A stretch of 64,000 nt of DNA from NCBI GenBank assembly GCA_030549495.1, contig JAUIRK010000461.1, positions 558,001 to 622,000 of the forward strand. The letters are read 5' to 3'. The notes below the pieces were generated by a model. The model worked only from the letters and a program-made list of their open reading frames with translations, searched no databases and had not been told where the DNA came from. This document shows, one piece after another, positions 33,540 through 44,439 of this stretch (position 1 is the first letter of the stretch; each line of letters starts with the position of its first letter). Source of the DNA: Nectonema munidae (taxonomy: Eukaryota > Nematomorpha > Nectonematoida > Nectonematidae). The position numbers and the translations under genes were made by a program.

Positions 33540-33825
33540 TCATGAGTCCGCTGCTTTCAAGCTTTAGCAAGGGTGTTTGTCGGCATTTAAAGGCAGGGGT
33601 GTTCGTTGAGCCTCAAATTGAAAAGCTAATGCGGGACCCTGAGTTCTCCGGAAAGTCCCTACTCCGCGAGCCTACTCCTAGCGCTACTCCGAAGAGCATG
33701 GTGAGCGGCGCGCTTCCAATAAGATGTGATGGAATTTTGGAAGCGCTACCAGGGCCAGTAAAATAAGTGTATGATGGGCGACTACGTCTTGGGTTTAGTC
33801 CCAGAAACCCAGCCTCTTCACCGTT
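33540..33825 (+). pseudogene. Cys-rich family of unknown function, C-terminal part
   Basis: The open frame from 33542 reads LKAGVFVEPQIEKLMRDPEF, matching the LKAGVFVGPQI-KL--D-EF block near the C-terminal third of the same invertebrate family found at 30591. In another frame near 33770 is MMGDYVLGLVPET, matching its extreme C terminus. The middle of the protein is missing, and the ZBED5-like hAT occupies that place. The polypeptide end abuts the right inverted repeat. Confidence 0.6.
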
Positions 33826-33995
33826 TCAACGCTGTTCTATCGTTTTAGTAATGTTCAAAGACATTTTTCTGCAATTTTCTTATGAAAATATACAATTTTT
33901 CAAAAAATGGATGTCATTCAACGATTAACGCATGAAAGATATGCTTTTTCTTCATTCTTACGACCTAATAAAAGACAAACAACCAAAAATTCACT
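33823..33995 (-). repeat. Right terminal inverted repeat
   Basis: The inverse of 30208-30390. It begins directly after the C-terminal coding remnant, so the gene fills the element nearly to its end. Confidence 0.85.
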
Positions 33996-34091
33996 ATATA
34001 TATCTATAAAAAAGAATAGTTAAAAAAATAAATATAACAAGATAAAGTGAAGAAAAAGAGCGGAAATAAAGTCAAAAATAAATCAATAACA

Positions 34092-36303
34092 ATTGGTTGT
34101 CCAACCCGCCCCGGCCGCTCCCCCACCCCTTCAATCCCCCGGTCTTTCCTAGAAAACCTTTGAAAATTAGCATTTTTGCTTTTTGGTTCTTCGAAAAAAG
34201 TTGTTTCTTCCTAAACTTTATTTAAATTTGAATTGGAATTTTTTTTCTTTTTAATTTTGTTTTCTTAATCCTCTATATCCTTTTTTTTCTTTTCAGACTA
34301 GTGCCACTTTTTACGATGGCTCAGAAAAGAAAAATCTCTGGTGAAAAGCGTCGTTTAAGGATAGTTGGGAATTGAGTTCCTGGTGAAAGAACAAAGTGGT
34401 CGAGTTTTATGTTTAATTTGTTATGACATAATATCTGTTGTGAAAGAGTACAATGTACAACGACATTACAGCACTCTTCATGTCACTGGTTATGATAAAT
34501 ACACTGGTGAGGCCGGCGAGTCCTACTCAAAGATCTCAAATCACAAGAAAAGATTTTCCAATTAGTGAAGTCTTCGTCTTCTACAACCATTGTTCTTATG
34601 ATGTATCACTTTTGATGGCCAAATCAAAAAAGGCTTCTCTGACGTGATCTCAACAAGCGATGTGCAAAGCTATGGGAAAGGCCTAGTATGGGCTTTAAAG
34701 ATGCAGCTCGTGAGTTTGAAAATCCCTCTCGCATCAAACTGTTGCTAGACGTGTTGATGAGCTTAGCAATTTTGTTCAGGAGAAGGTCAAGAATCAAATT
34801 CAGCAATCTGCTTATTTTTCTCTCGCTCTTGATGAACAACAGATATAAGGGATGTCAGTCAGTTCATTATTTTTGTTAGAAGTATTGATTCACAGTTTAA
34901 TGTCAGTGAGGAGTTACTCGGCTTATTCCCACTTTTTACCACTACGAAAGGATCTGATGTTTATGAAGCGCTAAATTCTTTAGTGAGCGAATATGGGGGC
35001 TTTCAGAAATGCTCTTGCATTGTTACAGATGGTGCCAAATCAATGACTGGAGCTAAAAGGGGCTGAAAGGTATTGAAGATGTGGTGATATGTTTTTGTTA
35101 TTCTAAGATGTTATCTAGTGTGTATAGTTTATCTGTTATGTTTTAAAATATTAATTTCTTAGGGCGGTAATAAAGGTTGGATCGTCTATTTGTTGATTTC
35201 TTGAGAGATTTAGTACAAATTTTCTGACGTTTCACTCCATTCTACTGTTCGTTGTCAGTGTAAATTCTAGATTCTTCAGTCTGGTATGAGATTCTAAACT
35301 TTTTAGAAGAATGAGTGTGACACTTGGTTTAAAGTTTATTGAAAGACTCAACTTTCTAAAGGTCAATTCCTCACATATTACTCAGATCTGAATAAGCTAA
35401 TTTAAGTTTAAGGGTAAAACAATCTCTTTCTGTATGGTTTGAGATTTGAAATTTTCTTAAAATATCTAAATATCATTCTACTTCCTTTAAGTTGTGATGT
35501 TATTTCTAGAGAAATAGAGGAAATAACTTCTGTGTTTGTTGAAACTCTTGATACCCTGATTGAAGACTTCAAAAGGATTTAAAGATTTTCAGCACCTTAG
35601 AAAACTTAATGTATTCAATTCGCTGTATTAATATATCAGAAGGATGAAGATTTGCAGCTTGAATTGTGTGATTGCAAAAGCGGTTTTTATTAGAAAGATA
35701 CATCAATACTAATTTTGCCTCTTCTTTCTGAAGAGCATTATCCTAATTTACGGTTTGGATTGATTTGTCAATGTTTGAAAGTACCTACCTTTGTGAAGCA
35801 GCATTTTCCGAATGAAGTGATTAAATCAAAGAGAGAATGATTAATCAAAATTCTCGAAGCCTGCCTTCGTTTAGCCTTAACCTCAGTTGCATTGAAAGGA
35901 GCTAATTTCCAAAATCAGGACACCCATCATGAATTTTAATTAAATTATGTTGTTTTTATTAAAAATTTATTAATAAAAATGCTTCTTAATATACTTCTTT
36001 AAATATTTTTTAGAATATATTTAAGGTTCGATTCTTAATCATACTTGTCAATTATTTTTAAGGTTTCCTAGTCTACTGACGTTTTCAAAATTTGACTCTT
36101 TCTTATTGTAATATTCACATCTTAGCTCTATTCCCCGGCAAAATTTTTTATGATAAATATAAAGGTTCATTTACATGTACATGTTTTACTTTACATCTGG
36201 TATGGTAAGACAAGGCATATGTAGAAAAATGTCAACTGCGGCCCGCGATCTACTTTCCTTTGCCGAATGCGGCCCGCGTCCCCATAAAGTTTGGACAACC
36301 CTG
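34092..36303 (+). mobile_element. hAT transposon, GTF2IRD2-like
   Basis: The left tip is ttggttgtccaacccg and the right tip is aagtttggacaaccctg (36287-36303); both continue into GC-rich ccggccgc / gcggcccgcg subterminal sequence. atctaatt follows the right tip, but no matching duplication is seen on the left. Confidence 0.7.
34360..35935 (+). pseudogene. hAT transposase, GTF2IRD2/EPM2AIP1-like, heavily decayed
   Basis: The N-terminal zinc finger CLICYDIISVVKEYN, QRHYSTLH and KYDKYTGE (34365-34565) are typical of GTF2IRD2-like hAT transposases. Catalytic-core pieces: LFPLFTTTKGSDVYEAL and CIVTDGAKSMTGAKRG (about 34920-35060). A late piece, STYLCEAAFSE (about 35775-35815), is the dimerisation motif, followed in shifted frames by SLPSFSLNLSC. 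Many frame changes and stops; clearly older than the hAT at 31.2-33.5 kb. Confidence 0.8.
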
Positions 36304-36842
36304 ATCTAATTGAATAAATCGTAGCAATCGCAAGATAAAAATAAACTTTATGATGTGAGTTTTTATTAACATGACGATAATGAAATGTCTGACTTCTGGA
36401 AAGCGTATTAATAGATGTTTCAAGTGTAATTTATAGTTTCGGTAGTTATTAAGAAATATCGCTGCCATTTTTAAAATAACGATTAGTCAAAAACCTGATA
36501 TAATTTTTTTTTATTTTTGTTACATAGTTATTGATCGAATTTTTATGTTTAAAATTTTGCTTGAAAATCAGTTATTTTCAATTTTTAAACAATTTTTTAA
36601 AATAAATTAATGATATTTTAAAGAGCTAATTATAGAAGTACATTCAGTCCCCATACACCCGTCCTATAATGTCGAGGTCTATGGACTTCTTTATTTTTCA
36701 GAACATTTAATTTTAGACAGTTTAGAAATAAAATATATGAATACTCTTATTTCAAATATTTGGTGCTATCTATGCGTCCATAAAAAAACTCATGAGCTAT
36801 ATTTAGAGAAATATAAACGATTCTTCAAAAGTAAACACTTGA
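36304..36842. other. No gene seen
   Basis: A+T-rich, no motif; the minus open frame at 36250-36468 partly overlaps the hAT end and is not credible as a gene. Confidence 0.5.
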
Positions 36843-36850
36843 CTTTATAG

Positions 36851-37329
36851 CAGGGGCGCACATCTTCAAAATTATTGGGGGCGAAATTTTTTTCTTGCAA
36901 TTTTCAAAATTAGTGGTTTGGAAATACCACGGGAGACCAAATATTCAAGCAATCCTTTAAAATAGAGTGTATTCAGCGCATACCTAAATTTATAAGACTA
37001 CTTTATATTTTTTTTTACAAAATTGGTGAATTTAAATACTATACTTCCAGCGAAAATATTTTAATTAAATTTGCATATCGAATATAGTGGGCAGAAAAAA
37101 TGCCCCCAATTAAAAAGTAGGGAAAAATGCCCTCGATTAAAAAGTAGGAAAATTGCCCCCGAAAAAATGCCCCAATTTAAAATTAGGAAAAAATGCCCCA
37201 ACACAAAAAATAATAATTAATTAAAAAATTTTTTTTTAAAAAAGATATGTCAAAAAAAGATTTTTTGTAAAAAAAAAGTTAACTTTTCATCTAAAACATT
37301 TAAAATTAGCTCCCGGATGTGCGCCCCTG
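36851..37329. mobile_element. hAT MITE, 479 bp, with G/C-rich internal tandem units
   Basis: The ends CAGGGGCGCACATC and GATGTGCGCCCCTG are perfect inverted repeats. The flanking 8-bp duplication ctttatag is identical (36843-36850 and 37330-37337). Inside, at about 37090-37205, four degenerate ~25-30-bp units contain AAAATGCCCC plus an ATTAAAAAGTAGG-like segment. No coding capacity. Confidence 0.93.
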
Positions 37330-37337
37330 CTTTATAG

Positions 37338-39490
37338 ATATAAGCGTTGAATCTAAAACAGAACTAGCTTTGGCTAATCGTCAAACACTAACCTAAACTT
37401 ATCGACTTGGATATCAAAAAAAGAAAAAATCCGAAGATACGAAACAGTAGATATTTTTAATATCTATCTTAACCACATGCTGACATCTTTTTCTAAAATA
37501 ATTGTCAATCAAAATGCTCACTTTACAGATTGAAAAAGAAAAATCTCACTTTAAGATTACATGAAATTATAGGAAGACTCAAACGCTGTGAAGTGTAATC
37601 ACTACATAAGTGTGGGCTTTAGAATGTCAGAAGGAAATTTTTTCTGATCAAATTTCGAGATTAGAAAAATTGATTGCGTACTTTTAACAAATACCTTTAT
37701 ATCATCATAGAGTAGTAATGTTTCTGATTTTATACATAATATAATTTTGTAAAAGCAACTTGTCAAAACTGAAAGTTCTATTGATTAAATTTATGATCCA
37801 TCATGACATGATGTATTATCAATTTGTTATGAATCTTGTCATTATTGCTTTAGTTATGAAACGCTAAAGCGCATAACTCTTTGGAGTTTAATCACTAGGG
37901 TTCAATAGTCAATTTTGCAATCAGAAAAGTCCTAGAAAAAAGTTTAAATCAGTTTGGCATATATTTGACATATTTTTGATCAATAAAAGTTAAATTAAAA
38001 CATGGAAGATTAAGATGTTAAACAATCTTATTTGGATTTATTACCAGCTTTACAAAAGTCAATTAAATTAATTTTTCTTTTCCCTCAAAATAAGTCTAGA
38101 AAATGTTTCAAATAAGTTTAACATACATTGGAATTTTTTAAGGTCAATTAATGTCATTGTAATTTTCACTTGACAAGTCATAAATTAATCACTATAAATA
38201 TGTTTTCAAATAAAATGATTCTTAAAAACTTACTAAGCTTTTTTATAACCTAAGAAAATCAGTTTTGTCTTTTTTAACCGATGCTACTAGAGATTATGGA
38301 GGGGAAGAAACCAAAAATTCCATCTAGTTTATATTTAAAACTTTAATATTGCTGTTTTGATATCAAAAATTAAAGAAATTACTGTCAAAAGGTAAAAATT
38401 AACTATAGTTTTATTACAACTCGAATTGTGTTTTCTTTCATTTTCAAAGCCATTATTTAAAAATTTTAGCTCAAATTCTATTCGCCGTTTTATGATTCGT
38501 TATATCATATTTTTACTTTAGCAAACAATCGTAAAATTCTTGAAAAACAACATAAAATGCAATACTCTAATGAACAGTTTTTATCGGAATCTCAAATAAG
38601 AAGTACAGGAATTGTAATTTTTACATAATAGACTTTTTATCTCAAAGGATTAAATGGATAATTGCATTCCTAGAGGAGATATCTAGTTCTAATTCTACAA
38701 GTGATAAGGCTATTTTGTTGAATGATAAGCTTCGTCTAAGTCGCAATATTGCAGATTATTCTCTTTTCATAAGGTTTTTTCTATATTAAAAAGAATTTAT
38801 TTCTAAGTAGTTTTGACTGTCTATACCGTAATTTTATATTTGGAAAATAGATAGTAAAGAAATGCATCCATCCCTTATGTCCCCATATAATTTTTAGAGA
38901 GATAATAAAAAATAATATGATTTCAGTAAGAGAACATATTTAAATAAAAGATAAGCTACAGATAATATTGAGCACTGTAAAAATTATAAAATAAATCCAA
39001 CTATAGCAGCCATGATTTCTTGGACAAAAAGGAAATCTAAAATATTAACTAAAATTTATAAAAAAACATGAAAGAAAACAAAAACTGCGTACTATTCTTT
39101 AATATAGTGTCCAAGCTCATAGGAAAAATATAAATTTTATTTCATTAAATCGCACTCTCAATTAATGCCATTGAGAAAAGAAAAATGTGTGCAACAGATA
39201 TAGATTTATACTAAATATGCGGTTATATGGAAAGTTGATATTGGCGCTTCTTATTATTTTTTGCCCCGACTCTAAGAATTCTTAAAGAATCCTATCTCAT
39301 TTAATTTAACAAAATTTCTCAAATATAATAAAAGCATTTTACAAAATTATGTATCAACTTAATAAAAAATTTCCTTTTTTTATATTTTATGATATTTTAA
39401 TTTTATTTTCTCAAACAAAAATTCTTTTTATAGTATTTCACACAATTTAACACATAATACAATTTATTCATTTGTTAACAGCTTCTACAG
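37338..39490. other. No gene seen
   Basis: 2.1 kb of very A+T-rich sequence. I saw no protein motif, RNA gene or repeat partner. Confidence 0.45.
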
Positions 39491-39700
39491 TGATTAAAAC
39501 CTTCCACATGATCTTCACTGGTGCTTTATTTTTTACCTACCACGTCGTCAACACAAAAAATAGAGATGGTATAATTTCTTTTACGTTTGGCACTTTCTAT
39601 ATGTGTTTTCTTACCCATTGATCCAAACTCTAATCTTTATATATCAGATCTCTTACAATCAATATTTTCAGAACACACTTTAAATGAACACCTTTTAAAA
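39491..39700 (+). repeat. Dispersed repeat, paired with 48981-49220
   Basis: Both copies share atgatcttcact, gtgcttta, taccacgtcgtcaaca, acgtttggcactttct, tcttacaatcaat and cacactttaaa in the same order and orientation. No coding frame is conserved. The element class is unknown. Confidence 0.7.
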
Positions 39701-40139
39701 AACCATTCACACCTTCACAGTATATTTTTTCAAAATATTTATTTACAATTATTAAATTTTTTTTATTATTATTTTAAAAGGTTGAGTATTTCAGAAATTT
39801 TCAAGTAATTCATAAATTCAGAAGTATATTTTTCATATTCAAAGCAAAACTTACTTTATTTTGAATATCGGCAATGAAATTTGACATATTTTTGCTTCAA
39901 GATAATTCAATTGCAAAAAAAAAATTTTGAGCTTCAAGTTGATAGATAAGTGTGTAAAAAACCTGAATTACATTTTCATCCAATACTTACAATTTCTACT
40001 TTAAAAGTTATCATTCCTACTTTAGTTGGTTTTTTTTATATCAAAGCACTTTGATTCGTAGGCTATATGCTCGCATTATGCATTACAATTTGTGATTTTA
40101 GTTTTTAAGAGACTTTCAAGTTAACTTTCTCAATTTTGA
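39701..40139. other. No gene seen
   Basis: A+T-rich; the open frame at 39587-39808 overlaps the repeat above and shows no motif. Confidence 0.45.
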
Positions 40140-40575
40140 AGTTAAAAATCTATATATATATTTTTTTTATGAAATCAAAAAATTGATTTATATATGACAG
40201 TTCATCTCAAAATGAAACTTTTTATCTATATAATTATATAAAGTTTCTTACACATATACCCATTTTCAAGTATGCTAAATTCAGTGGTCATACTCATTTT
40301 TTTATGAAAATCTATGAAACCTGCCGAAAAATTGATTTATCTCAAAAAGAAATATTTTATCCAAATAATAATATAAAGTTTCTTACACATACCCATTTTC
40401 AATTACGCTGTGTTTACTGGTGATATTCCTTTTTTATGAAAATCAATTAAACATGACAAAAAATAATTTAAATATGACAGCCCATGTCAAAATTAAAATT
40501 TTTATTTTTATTTTTATAAAAAGTTTTGTATATACTTATATACCCATTTTCAAGTATGTAAAATTTAATGGTGAT

Positions 40576-40794
40576 ATCAAACTTTAGGTAAGTGTAGAGG
40601 CAGGCCAAAGATGACATGGATAGAAATAGTCAAAAAAGACATGAGCAAAAGACATTTAGCATTAGGGAACGAGCAAAATAGAGATGAATGGAGACGCAAA
40701 ATAATGAGAGATTAGATGCCATAGTGGTAAAAATCGGCTAAACCTCAGCGTGCTGGGAATACTAGCCGTAAAATTGATTATTATTATTATTATT
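40576..40794 (+). mobile_element. 5'-truncated LINE 3' end with 16-bp target duplication
   Basis: Flanked by identical aaaatttaatggtgat at 40560-40575 and 40795-40810. It encodes the tail GRPKMTWIEIVKKDMSKRHL and EWRRKIMRD, the C-terminal end of an RTE-like/related LINE polymerase, followed by a short 3' UTR and an ATT-repeat tail. The host sequence on both sides is array B of copy 3. Confidence 0.9.
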
Positions 40795-41587
40795 AAAATT
40801 TAATGGTGATGGCCAATTTTTATGAAATCAATAAAACCTATAAAAAAAATCGATTAAACCTGTAAATCAATGTCAAATATATAAACTTCAAAATAAATTC
40901 TACTTGGAGTATTTCTCTGGTAATTATTTCTATAATTTATTTAATAAATCAATTTTAGGTGTTTAATTCGTTCAAATTATTTCATTATTCAGTAAATTAG
41001 GTATCTCGATAAGACCTACATTGTTTTCTATGTAATTTTTTCTATACTTTAAAGTATCTAATTTTGCTATTCACTCTATGATGATCATTTTTTCGTAGCT
41101 CTATTTTCATTAGACATTTATTTTCTTTAATGTGTTTGAAAAAACTTTTTTGAGGATTTATTTTGAACAGAATTTTCCTCTTTCAAAGCATTCTGATAGA
41201 AGCCTCTTGAAGATCATAGGCCTTTTTATTCGTATTGTGTATATTATTATCAGGTAATAAGAAAATATATTCAGCCTGAATATTTGTCAACCAATCCCAG
41301 TTCAAAGGTTTTTTCTGATGAATCATTCGTGATGTTCATTGTTCAATTACAAAAAGTTGGCCACCATCTTCATCTAAAAGACTCTCTCTTTCATACAAAA
41401 GGAAAAAGATGGACAAATTCAATTTAAATTGAAAAATATCATGATAGTGACTAAATCCTCACATATTGGCATCTGTGCCATTTTTGATAAATTTGACCTA
41501 TTCTTAATTTTCAGTTTCCCTACCCGTCATAGTTAAATGATAATTGTAATCCTATATGATAAGCTATAGATTTAAAGATTTTTCATT

Positions 41588-41888
41588 AAATTTCCTTTGA
41601 TGAAAATATTGTATAAAATCTCTTATTTTTCTTTCCTACTTTTACCGTTATCCCGTAAGTCAATCACACATACTTCTAAAAACATTTTGGTATAGTTCAA
41701 GACTTCACAAACAGGTTGATGTGTCCTAGCGGGTGCTTTGACCTTCGATATTAACCTTCAAAAGTTATATTTACATATAATTCTTTTCTTATTTTTGTTT
41801 ATATTTACTTTAATATATATTTTGTGCACTTATTTTTATCATTTTATTGTATTTTTGAAAAATAAAGATTATTATTATTATTATTACT
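41588..41888 (+). mobile_element. Second LINE 3' fragment with AATAAA and ATT tail
   Basis: Present in copy 3 but absent from the equivalent place in copy 2 (tttttcatttgta, inverse of about 17440). It contains ctttgaccttcgat, ends aaaaataaagattatt and an ATT repeat, and has no coding remnant. A clear target duplication was not found. Confidence 0.6.
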
Positions 41889-43438
41889 ATTTGTAGAAGA
41901 GGAACTTTTTTATACGGTCAAAATCTTCTTTGAAGCACGCAGTATTAGATCATTACACCACTTCCTAGTTCATTAAAACATGGCAGATCTTCCATTTTGT
42001 CAAGATACATATATTTTTTTAATTATTATATTTGATCACACATTCTTTTTTCATTTAGTTTTCACGTTGCTTCCTTCTTTCATACTAATCTTCAAAAGAT
42101 ATTATAATATATTTTGTTTTTTTTAATAAATATTTATTACTCAAGATGATTGAAGAAAGTATTATAAGCCAATTATATTGTTATCATATAAATAATATTT
42201 AACCATTTTTGAAAAAATTTTACAGAAGTGTCTTTCAGTTATTTTAAAAGCATAAATGCCAAAGCTAAATCCAAAAATGAAACGAGCATTTTCTATTTGG
42301 TATAAAAGCAGATATTTATTTAAATTTCAAAAATATTTCTGTAATTAGACGTAAATCGAACTTACTTGTCACTTTCCGACATTTTAATATCTCTAAATGC
42401 AAAGATTGATTTCAGAAAAACTAGAATGGTTGATTTGGTAAAACATATATTTCATGTAAAATTAGAGAGAATATTTTTGGAGATAGTTTTCAGACGTAAA
42501 CCGCAAACATGATTGACCCTGAGAGATATTTTGTAGCTTCTAAATGCGAAAACTGAGTCCAGTAATGAAACCAGCATGAACGATTTAGTATAAAACATAT
42601 ATTTTATGTAAAATTTAAAAGAATATTTTTGGAAACAATTTTTAGAAATAAACCGTTAATTGATTAGCAGGTATTCTAAAATCCTAAATGTAAAAAATTA
42701 GTAGAGAAATGAAACCAGCATGGCTGATTTAGTATAAAAACATATATTTTATGTAAAATTTGAAGAAATATTTTATTAGATATATTTCTGATCAATCAAA
42801 ATTTGATTGACATTTTCTAAAATGTAGCCATGATTATTGAGAAATTGAATATATAAAGTGTTATGCGTTCAAAACTGTATATAATTATTAATTTTCAAAG
42901 TAATATATAGTATAGACCTAAGTTCTAAAGTTAACTACAGATAATGTCAAGATTTTGTTGAAAAATTTTAATTTTAGATTTTAATTGACAGTTTTTGACA
43001 TGCTGGAGTCATTCAACTACCATGAAAATGGTATCAAAAGATGCAAATAGCGATTTTAGGAAAAGTCACGAAATTTTAAGGGATAAAATTCAGCCAATTT
43101 TGTACAATAAATTTTTTAGTGAAACATAAAAATCAGGAGCAGAAGAGGAGTTTGGGAGGGGGGGGGGCTAAAGTTTTTCTAAGTATCAAAGTAAAACAAG
43201 TTTTATTAAAACGTATGTGTGCAGATATATTTTTAAATTATCTGTTGTCAACTCTACTAGTAAAGTTGAATCCTTCTTGACTTTTTTGAAAACAAAGCCA
43301 TTATGTAATGAAAATATGATACTCAGTCAGACAAGGAAATTGTTTTATTCCATTAGTGTCTATCAATCATGTCTAAGAAGAAGAAGAAATATATTTAAAA
43401 ATTCGATACACACATAACAAGTTATTATGGTTTATAAG

Positions 43439-43635
43439 CAGTAGTGGGATTCAATTTTTTGTCTGCCGGTTCTGTTACAAAAAAGTCAAATTTGTCAGCA
43501 AATAAACTGATCAATTTTGATTATTTCCCCAATAAAATTGGAACTACTGACAGCGACTAGTCTGTTCACCGAACTCACAAAATTCCATGAGACGGTTCTA
43601 ACGAACCGGTGTGAACCAGCTGAATCCCACTACTG
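43439..43635. mobile_element. hAT MITE, 197 bp, related to the 6459-9310 hAT
   Basis: The ends CAGTAGTGGGATTCAA and TGAATCCCACTACTG are inverted repeats, flanked by an identical 8-bp duplication tttataag (43431-43438, 43636-43643). The tips match those of the KIAA1586-like hAT, so it is probably mobilised by that family. Confidence 0.93.
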
Positions 43636-43643
43636 TTTATAAG

Positions 43644-44099
43644 TATTCTGTCAGTTAACATAAAGAAAGAATTATTCAAGTAAATGAAGATATAACAAAA
43701 GCATTGTGTAATTTAAAAAGGCCAGGAAGCCGTTTCAATGAGTTTACACAAGGAATTTATAGATGCAAAGAAGTAAATAAATGAATACATATATAATAAT
43801 CATATTAAAAAAAACGATATGTATTTTCAAACAAAATATTAATGGAGGATTTAATTTATGTAATAAAGTGAAGAGATAAGCAAAATTATATATAAGACAT
43901 ATACATTTATATTTACAAATTAATCGACTGCTGGCATGAAAAACAAGTATTTATGGCACATTTAGATAAATAATTTTCTATATATCAATTTTTTATTTGT
44001 ATTTTATAAGAGCCAATATTGAAATGTATGCAATTAAATAAATACAAATTACTATTCCAAAAATCTTAAAGTTTAAACTTTAATGTTTGATAAAGCTTT
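43644..44099. other. No gene seen
   Basis: A+T-rich sequence between the MITE and the 3' region of the CR1-like LINE. Confidence 0.4.
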
Positions 44100-44439
44100 G
44101 ATCTTGTATAGGAAAAAGAGCTTATTTATTTCTAGGGTCATAATTAATATCACTAAAAGAAAAATCCAAAATTTTATCAAATATCCTACGTAACTTACCT
44201 CTCAAGAGTTTGATAATAAAAATAGACAGATTATACTTATATAGATAATATATTTTGTAATTTAGAGGGATAAAATAAATTACTTGTATGGAATATTTAT
44301 TTTACACCATACATAAATCTCAAAATAGATAAATTAGTATGACCCAAAATAATCATGCAGTAATTAATTATAGCAAGAAAAAAGAATTATAAATCGGTTT
44401 TTTACATGAAGGGGAAGAGAATTTCTTTAGGATGCCATT

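Larger units (their letters stand above)
30208..33995 (+). mobile_element. Unclassified TIR-bounded element carrying a Cys-rich gene of unknown function
   Basis: The ends are inverted repeats. A 54-bp block (30220-30273) is identical to the inverse of 33931-33984, flanked outward by agtgaattttt on both sides. The similarity continues inward, with gaps, to about 30390 and 33823 (ctttgaacattact, acagcgttgaa). The two outer parts of one gene family lie just inside: its N-terminal part at 30591-31090 and its C-terminal part at 33540-33825, both plus strand. A ZBED5-like hAT sits between them. No clear target duplication is seen at the tips. The arrangement suggests a DNA transposon of about 3 kb or less before the hAT insertion, whose gene is the Cys-rich family. 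Confidence 0.65.
40140..43170 (-). repeat. Tandem-unit repeat family, copy 3 (inverted)
   Basis: Reads as the inverse of copy 2: array-B units at 40190-40560; spacer blocks such as gcctgaatatttgtcaacca (about 41275) matching the inverse of 17730-17755; array-A units at about 42230-42770; the non-tandem arm to 43150; and a run of 10 G at 43158-43167 matching the C run at the left of copy 2. It carries two LINE insertions. It lacks the right-end segment with CACTAATAGGGTTAA. Confidence 0.85.
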
